NCBI GenBank assembly: GCA_018136815.1
Contig: CM030941.1
Span: 3,925,559 to 3,989,558, forward strand
DNA: 64,000 bases
Reading direction: 5' to 3'
Source of the DNA: Isochrysis galbana
Lineage: Eukaryota; Haptophyta; Isochrysidales; Isochrysidaceae
The notes below the pieces were generated by a model that ran no database searches, was not told where the DNA came from, and saw nothing but the letters and a program-made list of their open reading frames with translations. Made by a program: the position numbers and the translations under genes. Within the stretch, counting starts at the first letter, position 1, and every line of letters starts with the position of its first letter. Of the stretch, positions 10,840 to 23,300 are shown one piece after another.

Positions 10840-11950
10840 GGGTGGGGGGGGGGGGGAACGGAGGGGGGTGGGGTGGGGGCGAGGGAGGAGAGGGAGGGAG
10901 AGAGGGAGCGAGGGAGGGAGGGAGAAACGGGAGAGGGAGAGAGAGAGAAAGAGAGAGGGGGAGGGAGGGAGGGAGAGAGAGAGATAGGGGGGGCGGGGAG
11001 AGAGAGGAAAGGGGGGCGGGGGGGCGGCGCGCGTCCCGCCTCGCGCCTTCTGTGTCCGCGCGGGATCCTTTACGTAGACGAGGGGCAACATCTCTGTGTG
11101 TCGGAGTGGCCGGCAGCCCCCGCCGCTCTCCTTTGGGAGCGTGAGGAGGAGAGAAGAAGAGAGGGAAGAGGGCGCGAGGACCTTCGCGGGAGAGAAAGGA
11201 CCTCGGGAGAACCCAGCGGAGAGAGGAAAGGAAGGCCCGAGAAGAGAATAGAGAGCGCCGCGAGTGCAAGGGAGGAGAGGCGGATCGGGGTGCGCCCAAA
11301 GTCTCCGTGGGTAGGCCCTCGTACTAATAGAAGTCCCGAGGAGGGAGGGAAGTAGACCGGCGGAGCGCTGGCGGGAGTGAGCTCGGCACGGGGAGAGAAG
11401 GGGGCGAGGAGGGGCGCTCGGCGGTTTTTTCGACGTGGGAGAGAGAGGGGGGAGAGAGGGGGAGAGAGAGGGAGAGGGAGAGAAGAGAGAAGAGAGAAGA
11501 GAGGGAAGAGGGAAGGGAAGAGAGAGAGAGGGAAGAGAGAGAGAGAGAGAGGGAGGGAGAGAGCGGTCCCCTCTCTCTTCTCTCTCTTCTGTTCCGCCTG
11601 CGGTTACAAGACGAGCGAGAAGGTTGGGGGCGGGCGGCGGCGGGGGGGGACTCAGAGAGAGAGAAAAAGGCGGGGAGGGGGGAGGGAGGAGAAGGGAGAA
11701 GACGAGGGAGAGGGGAAGAAGAGAGAGAAGAAAGGCGTCCTGAATGAAGAAGAGAGGGCTCACGAGGAGAAGGGAGAAGACGAGGGAGCGGGGGGGGGGG
11801 GGGGGCGGGGGGGAGAGAGACGTTTTACCGCCCCCCGCCCCCCCCCTCCCCCCTCCCTTCCCTTCTGGGTCCCGCCTTACTACTCCCCCCGCGCGCCGCC
11901 GCCCTCCCCCCCCCCGCCCCCCCGCGCGAGGCGAGGCGAGGCGAGGCGAG

Positions 11951-12025
<75 letters not shown>

Positions 12026-12520
12026 CCCCCCCCCCCCCCCCTCCCGAAGGCGGCGCCCAAGCCGGCGGCAGCCCTCTCCATTCACCTCAGTTTGGGCCTC
12101 TTCTCTCTCTCTCTCTCTTCTCTCTCTTTCTCTCTCCCTCTCTTCTCTCTCCCTCTCGCTTCTCTCTCTTTCTCTCCCTCTCCCTCTCTCCCTCTCCCTC
12201 TCCCCCCCTCTCTCTCGCTTCTCTCTCTCCTCTCTCTCTTCTCTCTTCCCTCTCTCCCTCTCTTCTCTCTCTCTGCCTCTCTCACCCCCCGCTCCCTCGT
12301 CTTCTCCCTTCTCCTCGTGAGCCCTCTCTTCTTTCTTCAGGACGCCTTTCTTCTCTCTCTTCTCCCCCCTCACTCGTCTTCTCCCTTCTCCTCCCTCCCC
12401 CCTCCTCTCTATTCTCCCCCCGCCGACGGCGTCCCAACTCCCCCGCGGCGGCAGAGGAGTGAAACGGCTGAACACACACACACACTCTCTCTCTCTGCTC
12501 TCCCTTCCCCCCTCCCCCCG
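10840..12520. repeat. long purine/pyrimidine-asymmetric block upstream of the F-box gene
   Basis: Almost the whole segment is GA-rich (10840-11000, 11435-11570, 11640-11815) or CT-rich (12095-12440). It includes a pure AG tract at about 11953-12023 and poly-C runs. Apparent ORFs of 250-550 codons here are low-complexity Ser/Leu/Pro or Arg/Glu strings and are not genes. It lies 5' of the minus-strand gene starting at 10824. Confidence 0.8.
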
Positions 12521-12696
12521 CCTTCTCTCACGTAGACAGCAACGGTGATTACCGATCGGACTGCCCCTCCCCTCCCCCAGGCACAGGGCGTCCACGTCTA
12601 CCCCCCCCGGCCCCTCGGCCTGTCCCTTCACAGGAAGAGAGAGGGGAGAGGGGGCGAGCAGCCGCCGTCCGCGCGTAGCAGTCGGACCCCTACTCT

Positions 12697-12879
12697 AGAT
12701 GGGAAATACGTATTTACCGTATTTACCGTATTTACCGGATTTGGTCAGAGGCCAAGTACATATGTATTTGGCTGTATTTGAAGCGCGTCCTGGGTTGTAG
12801 GCCTCGAATGTATTTGAGATGTACTTGGCCGGAGGCCAAATACATGTGTATTTGGCTGTATTCGCAAAAAACTATTGTT
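12697..12879 (+). repeat. left part of the CCTAGATGGG terminal-repeat element
   Basis: Starts with CTAGATGGGAAATACG and carries the internal GCCAAATACATGTGTATTTG-type palindrome of the complete copies at 30878-31047 and 34830-35012, but has no right terminal repeat. It runs directly into the LINE ORF1-like leader AAACTATTGTTATAGTTT. Confidence 0.75.
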
Positions 12880-12891
12880 ATAGTTTCAGCG

Positions 12892-13310
12892 ATGGAGCGC
12901 GCGCCGACCGCTCCCCTCTCCCAGCCCCCCGCCGTCACGACGCCCCACAGCCCACAGCCCACAGCCACAAGGGCCGACCCAAGCCGCCGGGGCCGAAGCG
13001 CTCGCAGGCCACTGCCACTGCCCCTCTGTCCCTCCCGACCACGACCACGACGTCGACATGGCCCCGCCGCCCTCCCCTCCCATGCAGCCACAGAGGCATG
13101 GAGCAGGCAAAGTCTTGTTCCCTGCATACCAACTTACCAACAAGCCCAGAGCCAGAGCCAGGCTCTGGCGCTCAACCGCTCAACCCCGCCGCCATGCCAC
13201 CCTTTCGAGGACTCCCCATGGGGTGTGGCAGCGTGGCAGCTCTGCTGCCACCCCCATGGAGGCAACTCCTACCATCAGTGCACCCCGCCTCGGGGGCGGC
13301 AGGGGCAGGC
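12892..13310 (+). pseudogene. 5' part of a LINE ORF1-like gene
   Basis: Nucleotide-level copy of about 31627-31975. Both begin ATGGAGCGCGCGCCGACCGC and later encode ATPMEATPT(I/V)SAP. This copy carries frame shifts and stops after the LGGG block, and no downstream KSYAQVAG region follows. It is a truncated retroelement leader. Confidence 0.65.
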
Positions 13311-13675
13311 CAGGATATCCGATATCCACGTGTTGCGGGTAAAGGGTGTGGTGTGCTGTGGAGTGGCTGTGGTGGATCTGTGTGAGGTTGTGGTTGTGAG
13401 TCTGTAACATGGGATGTATGAATCGCGGGACGAGAGGGACGGGAGGAGCGGCCGGAAGCAACACGGGATGGGAGCACACGGGACGGTACGGGCGATCCAT
13501 GGCCGGGCATGACGAACGGGAGCAGGCGAGGGCACGGAAGGGGGCACGAACGGGGCGATCCAGCGCTGTCGCGGGAGAAGCAGAAAGACGAAAAGGTGAA
13601 CACGGGGCGACGGAAGAACCACTCGGAAACTATGGAAACAAAGGGGAAACTAATGGAACGGGAGGGGGCGAGCGC

Positions 13676-13790
13676 TAGGGGTAGGCCAAAATATCCGGAT
13701 ATATCTCCTGGATATTTGGGCAGATTTTTTGGAATTAGATATCTGTGGATATTTCAAGGATATTTGGGTGCGTCTGGGCCCCTCAACGCA
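13676..13790 (+). repeat. GGATATTT-rich terminal repeat family, copy 1
   Basis: Starts TAGGGGTAGGCCAAAATATC and contains repeated GGATATTT/AAATATCC words. A related copy at 15310-15424 is in the opposite orientation and ends GATATTTTGGCCTACCCCTA, so the two bracket the LINE fragments at 13959-15168. A third, diverged copy is at 34680-34786. Confidence 0.65.
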
Positions 13791-13958
13791 AAGAGAAAAC
13801 TTGCCGGCGCGTGTGCGCGGGGTGAGAGGGCGACGTGAGGCTGGCGCTACCATGAGTACGAGGTGAGACTAGTAGATACGTAATAAAATGATTCGTTACC
13901 GTAAGAAAAACTTCTATGACATCACGTAGCCACTGTCCATCATGGGAGGTGTGGCGCG

Positions 13959-14722
13959 GTGCGGCGGTGTGGCGGTGTGGCTGCATTCCCTTGCCTGACG
14001 AAAGAATTCTTCCGAAAGTTTCAATCTCGTACCTCAAACAGCGCGATCTCGGAACTGTACATCACAAAAGACTGGAACGCCCCGGACGAAGACACGAGAT
14101 CCACGACCACGGAAGATGCGGAGATACGCAGGGAACTACGGAAATACTATGTATGGCTCTACCAGGAAAGGGACAGCGTGAGAGACCCCGAGATGGAGGC
14201 GACGCTGGAAGCGAGCCCGATGAACGCCTATGACAACAAAGCGATAGAAGGCAGAATCACGATGGAGGAACTCCAAGGTGCCATAGCGCAGATAGGCAGC
14301 GGCAAAAGCGCGGGACCCGACGCGCTGCCGGCGGAATTCTATAAAAGCTTCATTGACCTAGTAAAACACGACTTCCTAAGAGTTCTAAATCTAGCCCTAA
14401 ACCAAGGATACCTGAGCGTATCCATGAGGGAAGGGGACATAATACTCTTGTACAAAAAAGGCGACACACGGGACCCTAGAAACTACAGACCCATCACGCT
14501 ACTGCAGAGCGACTATAAGATCCTAGCTAAAATACTTACGAATAGACTGAAGACGGTAATCGGAAACATAATCTCAAAGGACCAATTAGGATTCGTCCCA
14601 AAACGCCTGATAGGCGAGGCCACCCACCTCCTGCAGTTAACGCAAGCATACCTTGACGAAACGGGCGAACCCGGACTGCTCTTAGCACTTGACTGGGAGA
14701 AAGCCTTCGACAAAGTCAAAAC
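13959..14722 (+). pseudogene. LINE ORF2 reverse transcriptase, truncated
   Basis: Open for 270 codons. The conserved order of a non-LTR reverse transcriptase is clear: GSGKSAGPDALPAEFYKSF, then GDIILLYKKGDTRDPRNYRP and ITLLQSDYKILAKILTNRLK, then KDQLGFVPKRLI, then LLLALDWEKAFDKV, which is RT motif A. Sequence identity to a LINE ends right after motif A, so the YxDD motif and the rest are missing and the frame runs into unrelated sequence. The upstream block (YYVWLYQERDSVRD) is shared with fragments at 6748 and 50822. Not functional as it stands. Confidence 0.9.
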
Positions 14723-14827
14723 CAGCGAGACCGTGTGTCGAAGTGATCGTGTCGTCCGTGAGTGTTTGTAATCGAATAATGTTTGTGTTACCTATGCATC
14801 ATCACACCACATGCCACATGTATTGTG

Positions 14828-15168
14828 AGAGGGTGCAACTCGAGGTTCCTTTTTTTTGTCACCGCACGAGCACCGCCGACGCCGCCGGGTGCCGCCGGGT
14901 GCCGCGCGTGCGTGCACCGCCGATTGACCTCTGAAAAAGTTTTGGAGCGAGGAGGTGATGCCAACACGACGAACACTCGGTTGGATGCACACACGACCTC
15001 TGGCCAGAAAAGAGTTTCCAGGAGCGACCCGGTCCCATACTAACCTTATAATCTACACGGGGTACCGCACGTTTGTACTGTAAAAAAGGGGGTCCTTTAA
15101 GTAGAACTTATAGCGTCCACATGGGGGGCACTTGCAAAAAAAAAACCAAACCTGAGGTTGCACCCTCT
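14828..15168. mobile_element. short inverted-repeat element, about 340 bp
   Basis: The left end AGAGGGTGCAAC...GAGGTTCCTTTTTTT pairs with the right end AAAAAAACCAAACCTGAGGTTGCACCCTCT. Flanking TATTGTG (left) and TATTGGTG (right) may be an imperfect target duplication. It encodes nothing recognisable, consistent with a MITE inserted just beyond the truncated LINE. Confidence 0.6.
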
Positions 15169-15309
15169 TATTGGTGTTAGATTAGGAATATTAAGGATAG
15201 TGTGAGAAGGAGCAACCAAGGCCTAGATTTTAGTTAGGTTTAGTGGACACGGTGGCATGCGCATGTGTGGCGATGCGCGCGGGGATGCGGTGCGATAGAT
15301 GACGCGAAG

Positions 15310-15424
15310 GCGAGAGATATCTATGGATATTTCATGAGATATTTGGGCTGAACTTTGAGATATATCGGAGATATCCCCCATGGATATTTGGGCGAAAAAT
15401 CGTGGATATTTTGGCCTACCCCTA
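15310..15424 (-). repeat. GGATATTT-rich terminal repeat family, copy 2
   Basis: Inverted relative to 13676-13790. It shares the outer GGCCTACCCCTA and the repeated GGATATTT words. Internally it is palindrome-rich (GATATATCGGAGATATC). Confidence 0.65.
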
Positions 15425-15533
15425 GCGAGCGCTGGAGGAACGGAAGGGAATCGGCGAGCGCGGGAGACTCTCCGACCCTCTCTGGCCAAGGAAACAAGGG
15501 AAACGCCGCGAAGACGTGGGAGAATGGAAGGGA

Positions 15534-16260
15534 TCTTCGAATTCATAGAAGGACTTCTGGGGATCGTCCTTAGGCCGGGCTCTGAAGTAGCCCAACGTCT
15601 CTTTTGCTACCAAGTGGACAGGCCACAGGCCTCACCCCTCCTCGGGATACTTGGGTATCCTGGCGTGGAGGTATATCCTCACGGATTTCTACAACATCCA
15701 GTACGGTAACGCGGACGGTAGGTCCGTTAGAGGGCAATTCTTACAAGGTACCACCCATTAGCAACGACGGCGAATGTCGGTTTCTTTCAAAGGCAGAAGA
15801 AACAACGAAATAACATGGGGCTGCACGCCCCGAGTGACAAACATATTCGGAAAATGATAAGCCCTCTTTATATGGTGGACAAAGACTTTAACCTAGAAGT
15901 ATCGGATGACCTCTTGCAGGCGGCAAGAGGCCTAGATATACGAAACATCACTTGAGATGGGTGAACCGCTATGGAAAGAATTTGAAGGAAAACGCTGAAG
16001 TTCTTATGAGACACAAGGGAGAAATGAACTAGCCAAGCCCGAGCGAAAGATAAAGCCACAGTCTCCCGCCCCCTCCACTCCAACTCCTGGCCGAGGCAGT
16101 GCGCGCGGCCTCCCCGGAACCGGCTCTCCACTAAAGAGGGAACTGGGCAAGGGGGAGGGGGTTGTTAGGGGTTAAGGTTGGGTAGAAGGGAGGTCCACAA
16201 GCACACTGCCCCACGCCGCACGTGTAGCGGTGATTTTTAAGAAGATTTTTTTTCGACTAT
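15534..16260 (+). pseudogene. LINE 3' end, degraded copy
   Basis: Nucleotide homologue of 26203-26930. It encodes IEGLLGI.LRPGSEVAQRLF, then loses frame, and ends with the family 3' tail CACGCCGCACGTGTAGCGGT plus AAGAAGATTTTTTTT. Frameshifts and small deletions are present. Four LINE copies in this window share this 3' end while differing at the 5' end, the usual pattern of 5'-truncated LINE insertions. Confidence 0.8.
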
Positions 16261-16604
16261 AAAGTTAGTTCCCATGAGGGGGTCGAGAGAGTGGGGGGAA
16301 GCGCGAGGCATTAATGAGGCCCATGCAATTGAGCAGACCTGTACGTCGACATTGTACGCTAGGCGCTAGGTATGCCGAGAGTAGTAGTCGTTCTCGCATT
16401 CCAAACGTCCTGAAACGCCCCCACCCCACCCCTCACACACACCTGGCTGGCCTCCATCTAAAGGGGGCGGCACTCTCAACGCACGTGTAATCGGCTCATC
16501 GGTTCGTTCATCTCTCTGAGAGGCGGTCGACTATCCCATGGCATGAGGGCTGGCGTAAGTAATGGTACGTAATTCATTCCCCAGGTAGACATGATCCTCT
16601 TGGC
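16261..16604. other. intergenic, nothing recognised
   Basis: No coding signal or repeat identified. It is the 3' flank of the coiled-coil gene. Confidence 0.4.
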
Positions 16605-17970
16605 TCATGCCGACCCCTCCCCCTCCTCCTCTGCGTTGCCTTCCTGCACTTGCGCTGAGACCCCCATGGGAGGTGTGGAAGCATTGGCAGAAGCTGCCGC
16701 TGCTGCAGCACCTCTGGCCGCCGCCTTGGCGACATCAAGCTCGGAGAGAACCCGTTCGTACTGTGGGCGCGCATGGTGAGCAGGTGCGTACGGAGGTGAG
16801 TGCAGGCACGGCGATGCTGGCGAATCTGCGGGCGCCATGCGGTGCGCCGACCTCTACCAAGGGTTTTTGGGTGAAGCTCCCTTTCGTGTGCAGAAAAAAA
16901 AGGCGTGCGTGCAATGCATTTCCTATCTGCGCCAAGCCGGATCGTCAGGCCAGTATCGGCGGAGCCCACCTCACCTGCACTTGCATCTCCGCGAGGCGAG
17001 CTTCGTAGTAAGCCTCGATCGTCGACTTCTCAGCCTCCTGCTCCTGATATTGGCGGTCCATCGCGGCGATGCGCGACATCATCTCTTGTAGGTCGGACTC
17101 GAGCGCCTGCCGGGCCATCGATGTGTGAGGTGAGTGTGTATGTGGGGGGGGGGAAGGTGGTTTGACGTGGGCCAGAAGAAGGCCTGGTAGACCGGGGCGA
17201 CGCCCGCGCGGCACCACGGGGATGCAGTGGGAGAGCTACGCGGCCCGGCTCCATGCACACTGCGCAAGCTATCCACAGGAGCGCACTTCATTTGCTTCCA
17301 AGAAGGTGCGCAGTTGTCGCTCCTGCACCGCGATTTTGGAGCCCGCGGCAACGTGGGCCTTCTCGACAGCTGTCTTCTCGCTCTCCAACTGCTTGCACGC
17401 CTCGTCAAGCTTGGCCGCGCGCGCGAGTGTCTCAGCCTGCGCTCGCCCAAGCTTGTCGATCTGGTCCTGAAGCCGTCGGTTCCCTTCCGACATCTCCGCG
17501 ACGCGTGCCCTCTCCTGCGCGACGGCCTCGTCCGCCTCAACCTTCTCGCGCTCGAGCTCACTCACTCTCAAGCGCAGCTCCCGGAGCTCAGCACGCTCCT
17601 CAGCGAGGGCAGCGAGCTGCTCATCCATCGCCTTTGCACGCTCGCGCTCGGCGTCCAGTTGCTCTCTCGCCTGCGTGAGCGCCTTCTGCGTTGCATCGTG
17701 TAGCTCCTTGAGCAGCGTGAACTCGTGCTGGTCAGCGTGTCGTATGCGCGAGAGCGTCTCATAGTTACGCTGCAGCGCGCTGATCTGGTCGGCCTTGTCC
17801 GCCAGCTCCTTCTCGTTGGCCTTGAGGCTCTTCTGCAGCGCTGAGATGCTGTCGTTCGCCGAGGAGACGACGTAGGCCAGGTTGCGCATCGGATCGGCGT
17901 CGCCCCTGTCCGCGGAGCGGCCTTGTGAGACAGTCTGGCGCACGCGGCTCGCGTAGCCTGGCTCCGGCAT
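16605..17970 (-). CDS. coiled-coil protein, three exons
   Basis: Exons 17970-17287, 17106-16975 and 16760-16605, all phase 0, give 323 aa. Donors are GTGCGC and GTGAGG; acceptors are CGGCAG and CCACAG. After a short basic N-terminus, residues 40-290 form a nearly unbroken heptad pattern rich in Glu, Ala, Arg and Leu (SALQKSLKANEKELADKADQ, then LAALAEERAELRELRLRVSE, then DLQEMMSRIAAMDRQ). The helix continues smoothly across both junctions, which supports the splicing. The tail is Ala-rich, then acidic. No catalytic domain or family signature is visible; a structural, cytoskeletal or tethering role is plausible but unproven. A GA array lies about 220 bp 5' of the start. Confidence 0.75.
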
Positions 17971-18187
17971 GGAGGCTGGGGTGGGAGGGAGTTTTGGGCG
18001 GCGGCGGCGGAGAGGGGAGGGAGGGAGAGGGGGAGGGAGCGGTGGTTAGGGAGGGACGGAGGCGAGAGACGAAAAGAAGGAGAAAAAGAGCCTCAAGATT
18101 AGCGTAGAGGAAGGTGAGACTGAGAGAAAATAGTAGTAGTACTCCTAGAGGAGGAGAGAAAAAGGAGAGAGAGAGGGAAGAGATCTT

Positions 18188-18470
<283 letters not shown>

Positions 18471-18571
18471 AGAAGGGCTTGGCGCGGCCGACCCGGCGGT
18501 TTCTACTCTTCCCTCTCCGCCCGTAAGGCCGGAACTCCCCCCCCCACCGGTATACAGTAGTCTATCTTTGT

Positions 18572-18640
18572 TACCCCCCAGGAGCCAACGCCCCCCAGGA
18601 GCTCTCGGGGGCCCCCGAGAGCTATCGGGGGGGTGTTCGG
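18572..18640. repeat. CCCCCGAGAGCT hairpin repeat
   Basis: Alternating CCCCCAGGAGC and CTCTCGGGGG/CCCCCGAGAGC arms form perfect short stems. The segment is the reverse complement of about 47405-47462. No function is known to me. Confidence 0.7.
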
Positions 18641-19679
18641 GCCTTTCTGCTACTTCGTGCGTCTTCGCGCTTGATCGCGCTTGTTCGCCGCGGAGTTTTA
18701 CTCGTAACTGGTAGGATTCTTCTTTCGTAATTCGCCCATCGCTCCTTGCCGTCGCGCCCCTTTGTCCTTTGTGGCCTGTCCCGCCTCTGTCTCGCTCCTT
18801 CGCACCTTGGGCCTTGCTCTCTCTTTGGTCCCTCCTGCTGTCGTTCCCCCGCGCCTGCCCTCGCTCTCGTCGTAGGTGTTAGTTGCTGAGGACTTTTCCC
18901 CAGCGCGAAGCCTACCCTCTCGCTTCTTACGTTTTTATGCACGTAGACGTAGATTCCCTCCTTCCTTACTTTCTACATATTTGTTCGCTGTGACGCTGTG
19001 ACCGCCGTTCGCAGTCGCAGTCGGCTCTTCCGTCGCATCGTCGCTCTCTCGTCGGCTTTCTCTTCCTTGTTTCCTTCCTTCTGTGTTCCCCCCGTTCAAG
19101 TGGGGAAAGATACGTTAGTGTTTAGTGTAGGCAAGGAGATATGGGTGCAAAGTTGAGTGTGAGTGTGCGTGTCTTGTGATTGTTGTCGGTCTGGTTGGGT
19201 TGGAAACCTGTCGGTCTCTGCCGCCCACGTTTGTCGCTCTCTCGCTCGTCGCTTCCTCGTTCTCGCTCTCGCTTCCCGCCCCCGTTGTAACAAGCCATCT
19301 TACAACAGCAAACCCACAACACCCACTCGCTCACTCGCTCGCTCGCTCAGTCGCTCTTGTTGTCCGCTCCGTCGTCTCGCTCGCCCTCGCCCATGCCCGC
19401 CATTCATTCTCCCGCCTTGGAGGATGTGCCCGCTTCACTCGCCATTCCCACCTCCGCCGTGCCTTCCGCCGCCTCCCTTCCGTCCCTTGTGGTTCCTTCC
19501 GTTCCTCCTGTAACCTCCCGTCTGTCAACGTCTTGCTTGCCTTCAGCAGTCAGACGATCAATCTCGGGCGGCCGACGACTGGGACGGATCAATAAGGAGT
19601 AAGGAATCCGGTGTGATGAATACTCCGTTTCAAAATACGTCTATCACTCCCGCGGCGGGCGCCGCGGTTCTTTTCCGTT
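18641..19679. other. intergenic, repetitive, no gene seen
   Basis: CT-rich and simple-sequence-rich (for example CTCGCTCACTCGCTCGCTCG near 19326). The minus strand encodes basic, low-complexity frames (18622-18942, 19404-19592) without recognisable domains; they may be degraded retroelement leaders. Confidence 0.35.
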
Positions 19680-19899
19680 AGAGCCCCAGAGCGTGTGCAA
19701 GGGAGGGGCGAGGGGGGAGGAGAATCGCACCATTCTCTGGCGAAGATTTTCGTGGCGGCACGTGGCCCCCCTGGGAGATTTGTTGTGGGCATTGAAAAAT
19801 GGTCAAAAAATGTCACCCTCATCCCATATTAGTACTTAAAAAGCCCTGTTTGACCGCCCTATAGTAGCGTTAAAAAGCCCCTGTTTGACCGCCCTATGG
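19680..19899. repeat. terminal repeats of a TAGGGCGGTCAAACAGGG element
   Basis: Two right ends in tandem, both reading AAAAAGCCCCTGTTTGACCG-like and closing at CCGCCCTA (19863 and 19899). The same end, inverted, starts an element at 49571, and a third right end is at 46428-46456. Inner sequence such as TAGTACTTAAAAAG is shared with the 49571 copy in inverse order. Confidence 0.6.
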
Positions 19900-20319
19900 G
19901 TCATTGCGTTCTTGAAGCTAGGAGAGGAGGAGAGGAGCTGGGCCTACTAGTGTAAGCTAGTGGGGTTGATCGGGGCCGACCGACCTACCAACCGCTTTTT
20001 GGGGATCCGATTTGCTTTCTATTTCTATTTCGTTAGTTACCCCGACGGGAAGCGGTCCATCGTGTGTTGCGTATTGCCTGCTGCCGGGCGGTTGGGTGTC
20101 GCTGATGTTGACCGACGAGGAGGGCCACTTATCTCATGATGGGTCGCTATGGCGGGAGGCCCCCCCCCCCCCCCCCCCACTCTCTCGACCCGGCCGGTAG
20201 GTTCCAAGAATTGAATTTTCACGCGAGAATATGCGAAAGAAGATTACAACTTGCGAGCAAGCTTCATCTTACAACCTTCATCGACATGAACATGAAACAA
20301 GGATTTGTTCCCTCATCAA
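19900..20319. other. 3' flank of the kinase gene, no gene seen
   Basis: Contains a C run at 20160-20178. No coding or regulatory feature was recognised. Confidence 0.4.
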
Positions 20320-23300
20320 TCAACCCCCTTCAAGCTCGTGCACTAGGCCATGCTCCTCTAGGAGGGCAACGATTCTTGCATTTTGAGAGAGATCTTGCCG
20401 AACTTCCACGCTGAGGGTGTGCAGGTATGCGCGCACTTGCTTGCTGCGCTTGTCGGCCCTGATTCTTTCAAAAACGGTCCAGTCTCGGATAAAGTATTCC
20501 TTCCATGGATTCAGTGGGCATGCGCGGACGTGGTCATGTGCATTCCGTCCGCAGTCCAGATGGCAGAAGGCGCAGAAGGCCGCTTTGCACTGGGGATTCG
20601 CGCATTCGAGCGCAGCACATCCAACAAAGTCGAAATACACTTGTTTGCACCGTGGGCAGCTTTCAGAGCTGAGCTCTTCGATCGTGCGCCTTGCTGTATC
20701 CGCCACGCCCTTATGCGCCCATTCTCGTTCCCAATCTTCTCGCATACGCTCAAGATCACGCTGGAATCCATTCAGCCTTAGCTGATTGGCGTTGCGGACG
20801 AGCATGTTGAAGGCAAGGGCTGTCGTGTGTCGGGCCACATCGTGCAAGCTAAAGCAGGCGCCACAAGGGGGATGGGATCGTGCCATGAAGCAAAGGACAT
20901 GCCCCCCATCTTCACCTCGTTCCTCCACTGCAGGAAGGGCAAACATCTCCTTCACATAGTCGCACAGGCATGTCCGACAAGCGATGTGGCCCTCTGCGCA
21001 CACAACCCCATTACCACGTTGGAAGTCCTGGAAACAGATCCCACAAGTCTGCAAATCCAAGAAGGCTTGCAGACGGGACGCGACGGCTGCAGCATTAGGA
21101 CGCGCGGCTTGGTCAAGCGCAATCATGTCACTAACGAGCTGCGGAAGCCCCTCCGGGGCCTCCCGCAATCCTTCGGGCAAATTCTCGTCCTGCCGACGAT
21201 CAGCAGAGCTAACAAGATCGAACTGGATGCGTTGCAACGTCGCTGCGTCGCACCTCGAACCCATCCTGTTCTGCAACCACCTTGTGAGGGCCTGCGAATC
21301 GCAACCGCAAAACAGGGCGTCCAGGAGCAGAATGCCGAGGGAAAACATGTCAGATTCCTTAGTTGGACTTGTCTCCGGCGCGAGGTAGAGCAAGGTACCG
21401 CGCATGAGGGTGGTGTTCAACGTTGCGTGATTAACGCTGAGGTCGAAGTCGCACAAAGCTGGCTTGCCTTCCGCGTCGGGTCTGTCGAACACGACGTTTT
21501 CTGGCTTGATGTCGCGATGCAACATGTCGTTGGTGTGAAGAAAGCGCACCGCCTCCGCCACTCTTTGCGCTGCACGTATGCGTGTATAGAGATCGTGTTG
21601 TTGGCACCATTCGCGCATGTTGCCTCCTTCATACAAGGGCATCTGGATGACGACCACACTGCTACGATGCTCTATGAAAGCACTTTCGATGGGAACGATA
21701 CCCGGATGTGAAAGCAGTCGGGACGCGAAGATAGCGCGCTCGATCTTCTTGTAGGACTCGAAGTCGTACTCCTTGAGCACCTTATGCATGACAGGCTCTG
21801 AGCCACGGACAGTACCCCGCTTGACACTAGGCTTGCCACTTGTCATTGGGCGCACATCTTTGAAGCTAGTCTCGTAGCTCTTGTCCCTCTCACAGATAAG
21901 CCCTGCGCGCCGCAAAAGGATCTCCATATCGAAGCGAACCCGAGCTGCCGGCTCAAGTGTCTCTAGTGCTTCAATTGGATGCACTATACGTTGAGCGCGA
22001 ACCAATAGCTCGGGAAATGGTGATGGTGAGTAGGAAGCAGAGTTTTCCGGGTGGTTGGAGGGAGCGCCAACGTCCTGCACCCCCAACACAGTTGGAAGTT
22101 TCCCCCGGAAGAGCTCATCGCGACGTTGGCAAAGACGCTCACATTCCTCACGGCTATCTTTGTAGCGCCTCTTCAGCCGGGCGAGCTGCAGGTCGCTCTG
22201 CGTCGACTTCTCCTCCTTATCCTCGACTCTGCGTAGCGCCGTGCGCTCGCAACGTCGGGCCTCATCGATCTCAGCCTGTAACAAGCGTAGGTAAAAGAGC
22301 AGGCTTTCCGCCTTGTTGCGTCGTTGCACCAAGTCCAACAAAGAATGAAGCCTGAGGCGCGTATGTGATATGTCGGAGCGAGTGGCAGCGATCATCTCCC
22401 GGATCTGACTCCTCATGCTGTCATCGAAACGCCTTATGGCATCATGGAAGACAGCTGCCATGGGGTCCTCTGCCTTCACTTGTGTGCTGTAGGACGATCG
22501 GCGAGTGGCGGCCGCCGCATCGTCAGGGTCATGCGTGTCTGCAGCCCCGCCCTCCGGACCGGATCCATCGACAGTTGTTGCAAGCGACCTCAAAGCTTGC
22601 TCCAAGCAGCCTTCCTTCGCAATGAGCACGGCAAGGCGGAGCTTACATATTTCGAGACGCACTCGTCGTGAAGTGTCACGCTCGCGAGCATGTTCACCCC
22701 AATCATCCTCCAACAACTGGTGCAAGTCGAGCTCGTGTAACGCGGCGGTGGAGGCCCTCTCACGTTGCGCCTCTTGACTATCTCCGCCTGCGATCTCATC
22801 AAGGATGGGAGCGCAGCTCATGTCCTCGCCAATCTGAATCAGCAGGGTTTCCTCACTGAGCGATCCAAGCAATCTCACAACGCTTGGCATGCTTGAGCAT
22901 ACTTCGCCCGCATCCCTCGCGTCTTGGCTCATCTTGAGCACTTCGCAAATCTTAGATCGAAGCTCCTGTCGGAATGAGGCGAGTCTCGTCCGAGGGCTCC
23001 AAAAATCGAGTAGGCAACGACCTGTTTCGGCTAGAAAGGAGCGCCTGAAATCGTGTATCGCCTTGCGCGATTCCACATGCTTTTGTGCATCTTGGAGCAT
23101 CTTTGCCACCTCGTCTTGGTGAGTTCGCTTAGCGATGTCAAGAGCTGTTTCGCCTTGCTCGGGGCAAAGTTCTATTGCAGCGCCGGCTTGCACCAGATCA
23201 CGCACTGCCGTATGAAGCTTATGCTCTACGGCAATCACTAGAGCTGTCTTCCCAGTCTCATCCTGAAGATCAGGGTTTGCGCCTGCATCGAGCAACATGG

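Noticed and set aside
10435-12535. Open frames of 250-550 codons on both strands
   Set aside because: They are Ser/Leu/Pro or Arg/Glu strings produced by CT/GA simple sequence. Only the part from 10824 down to 10512 has conserved protein character, and it is included in the F-box gene.
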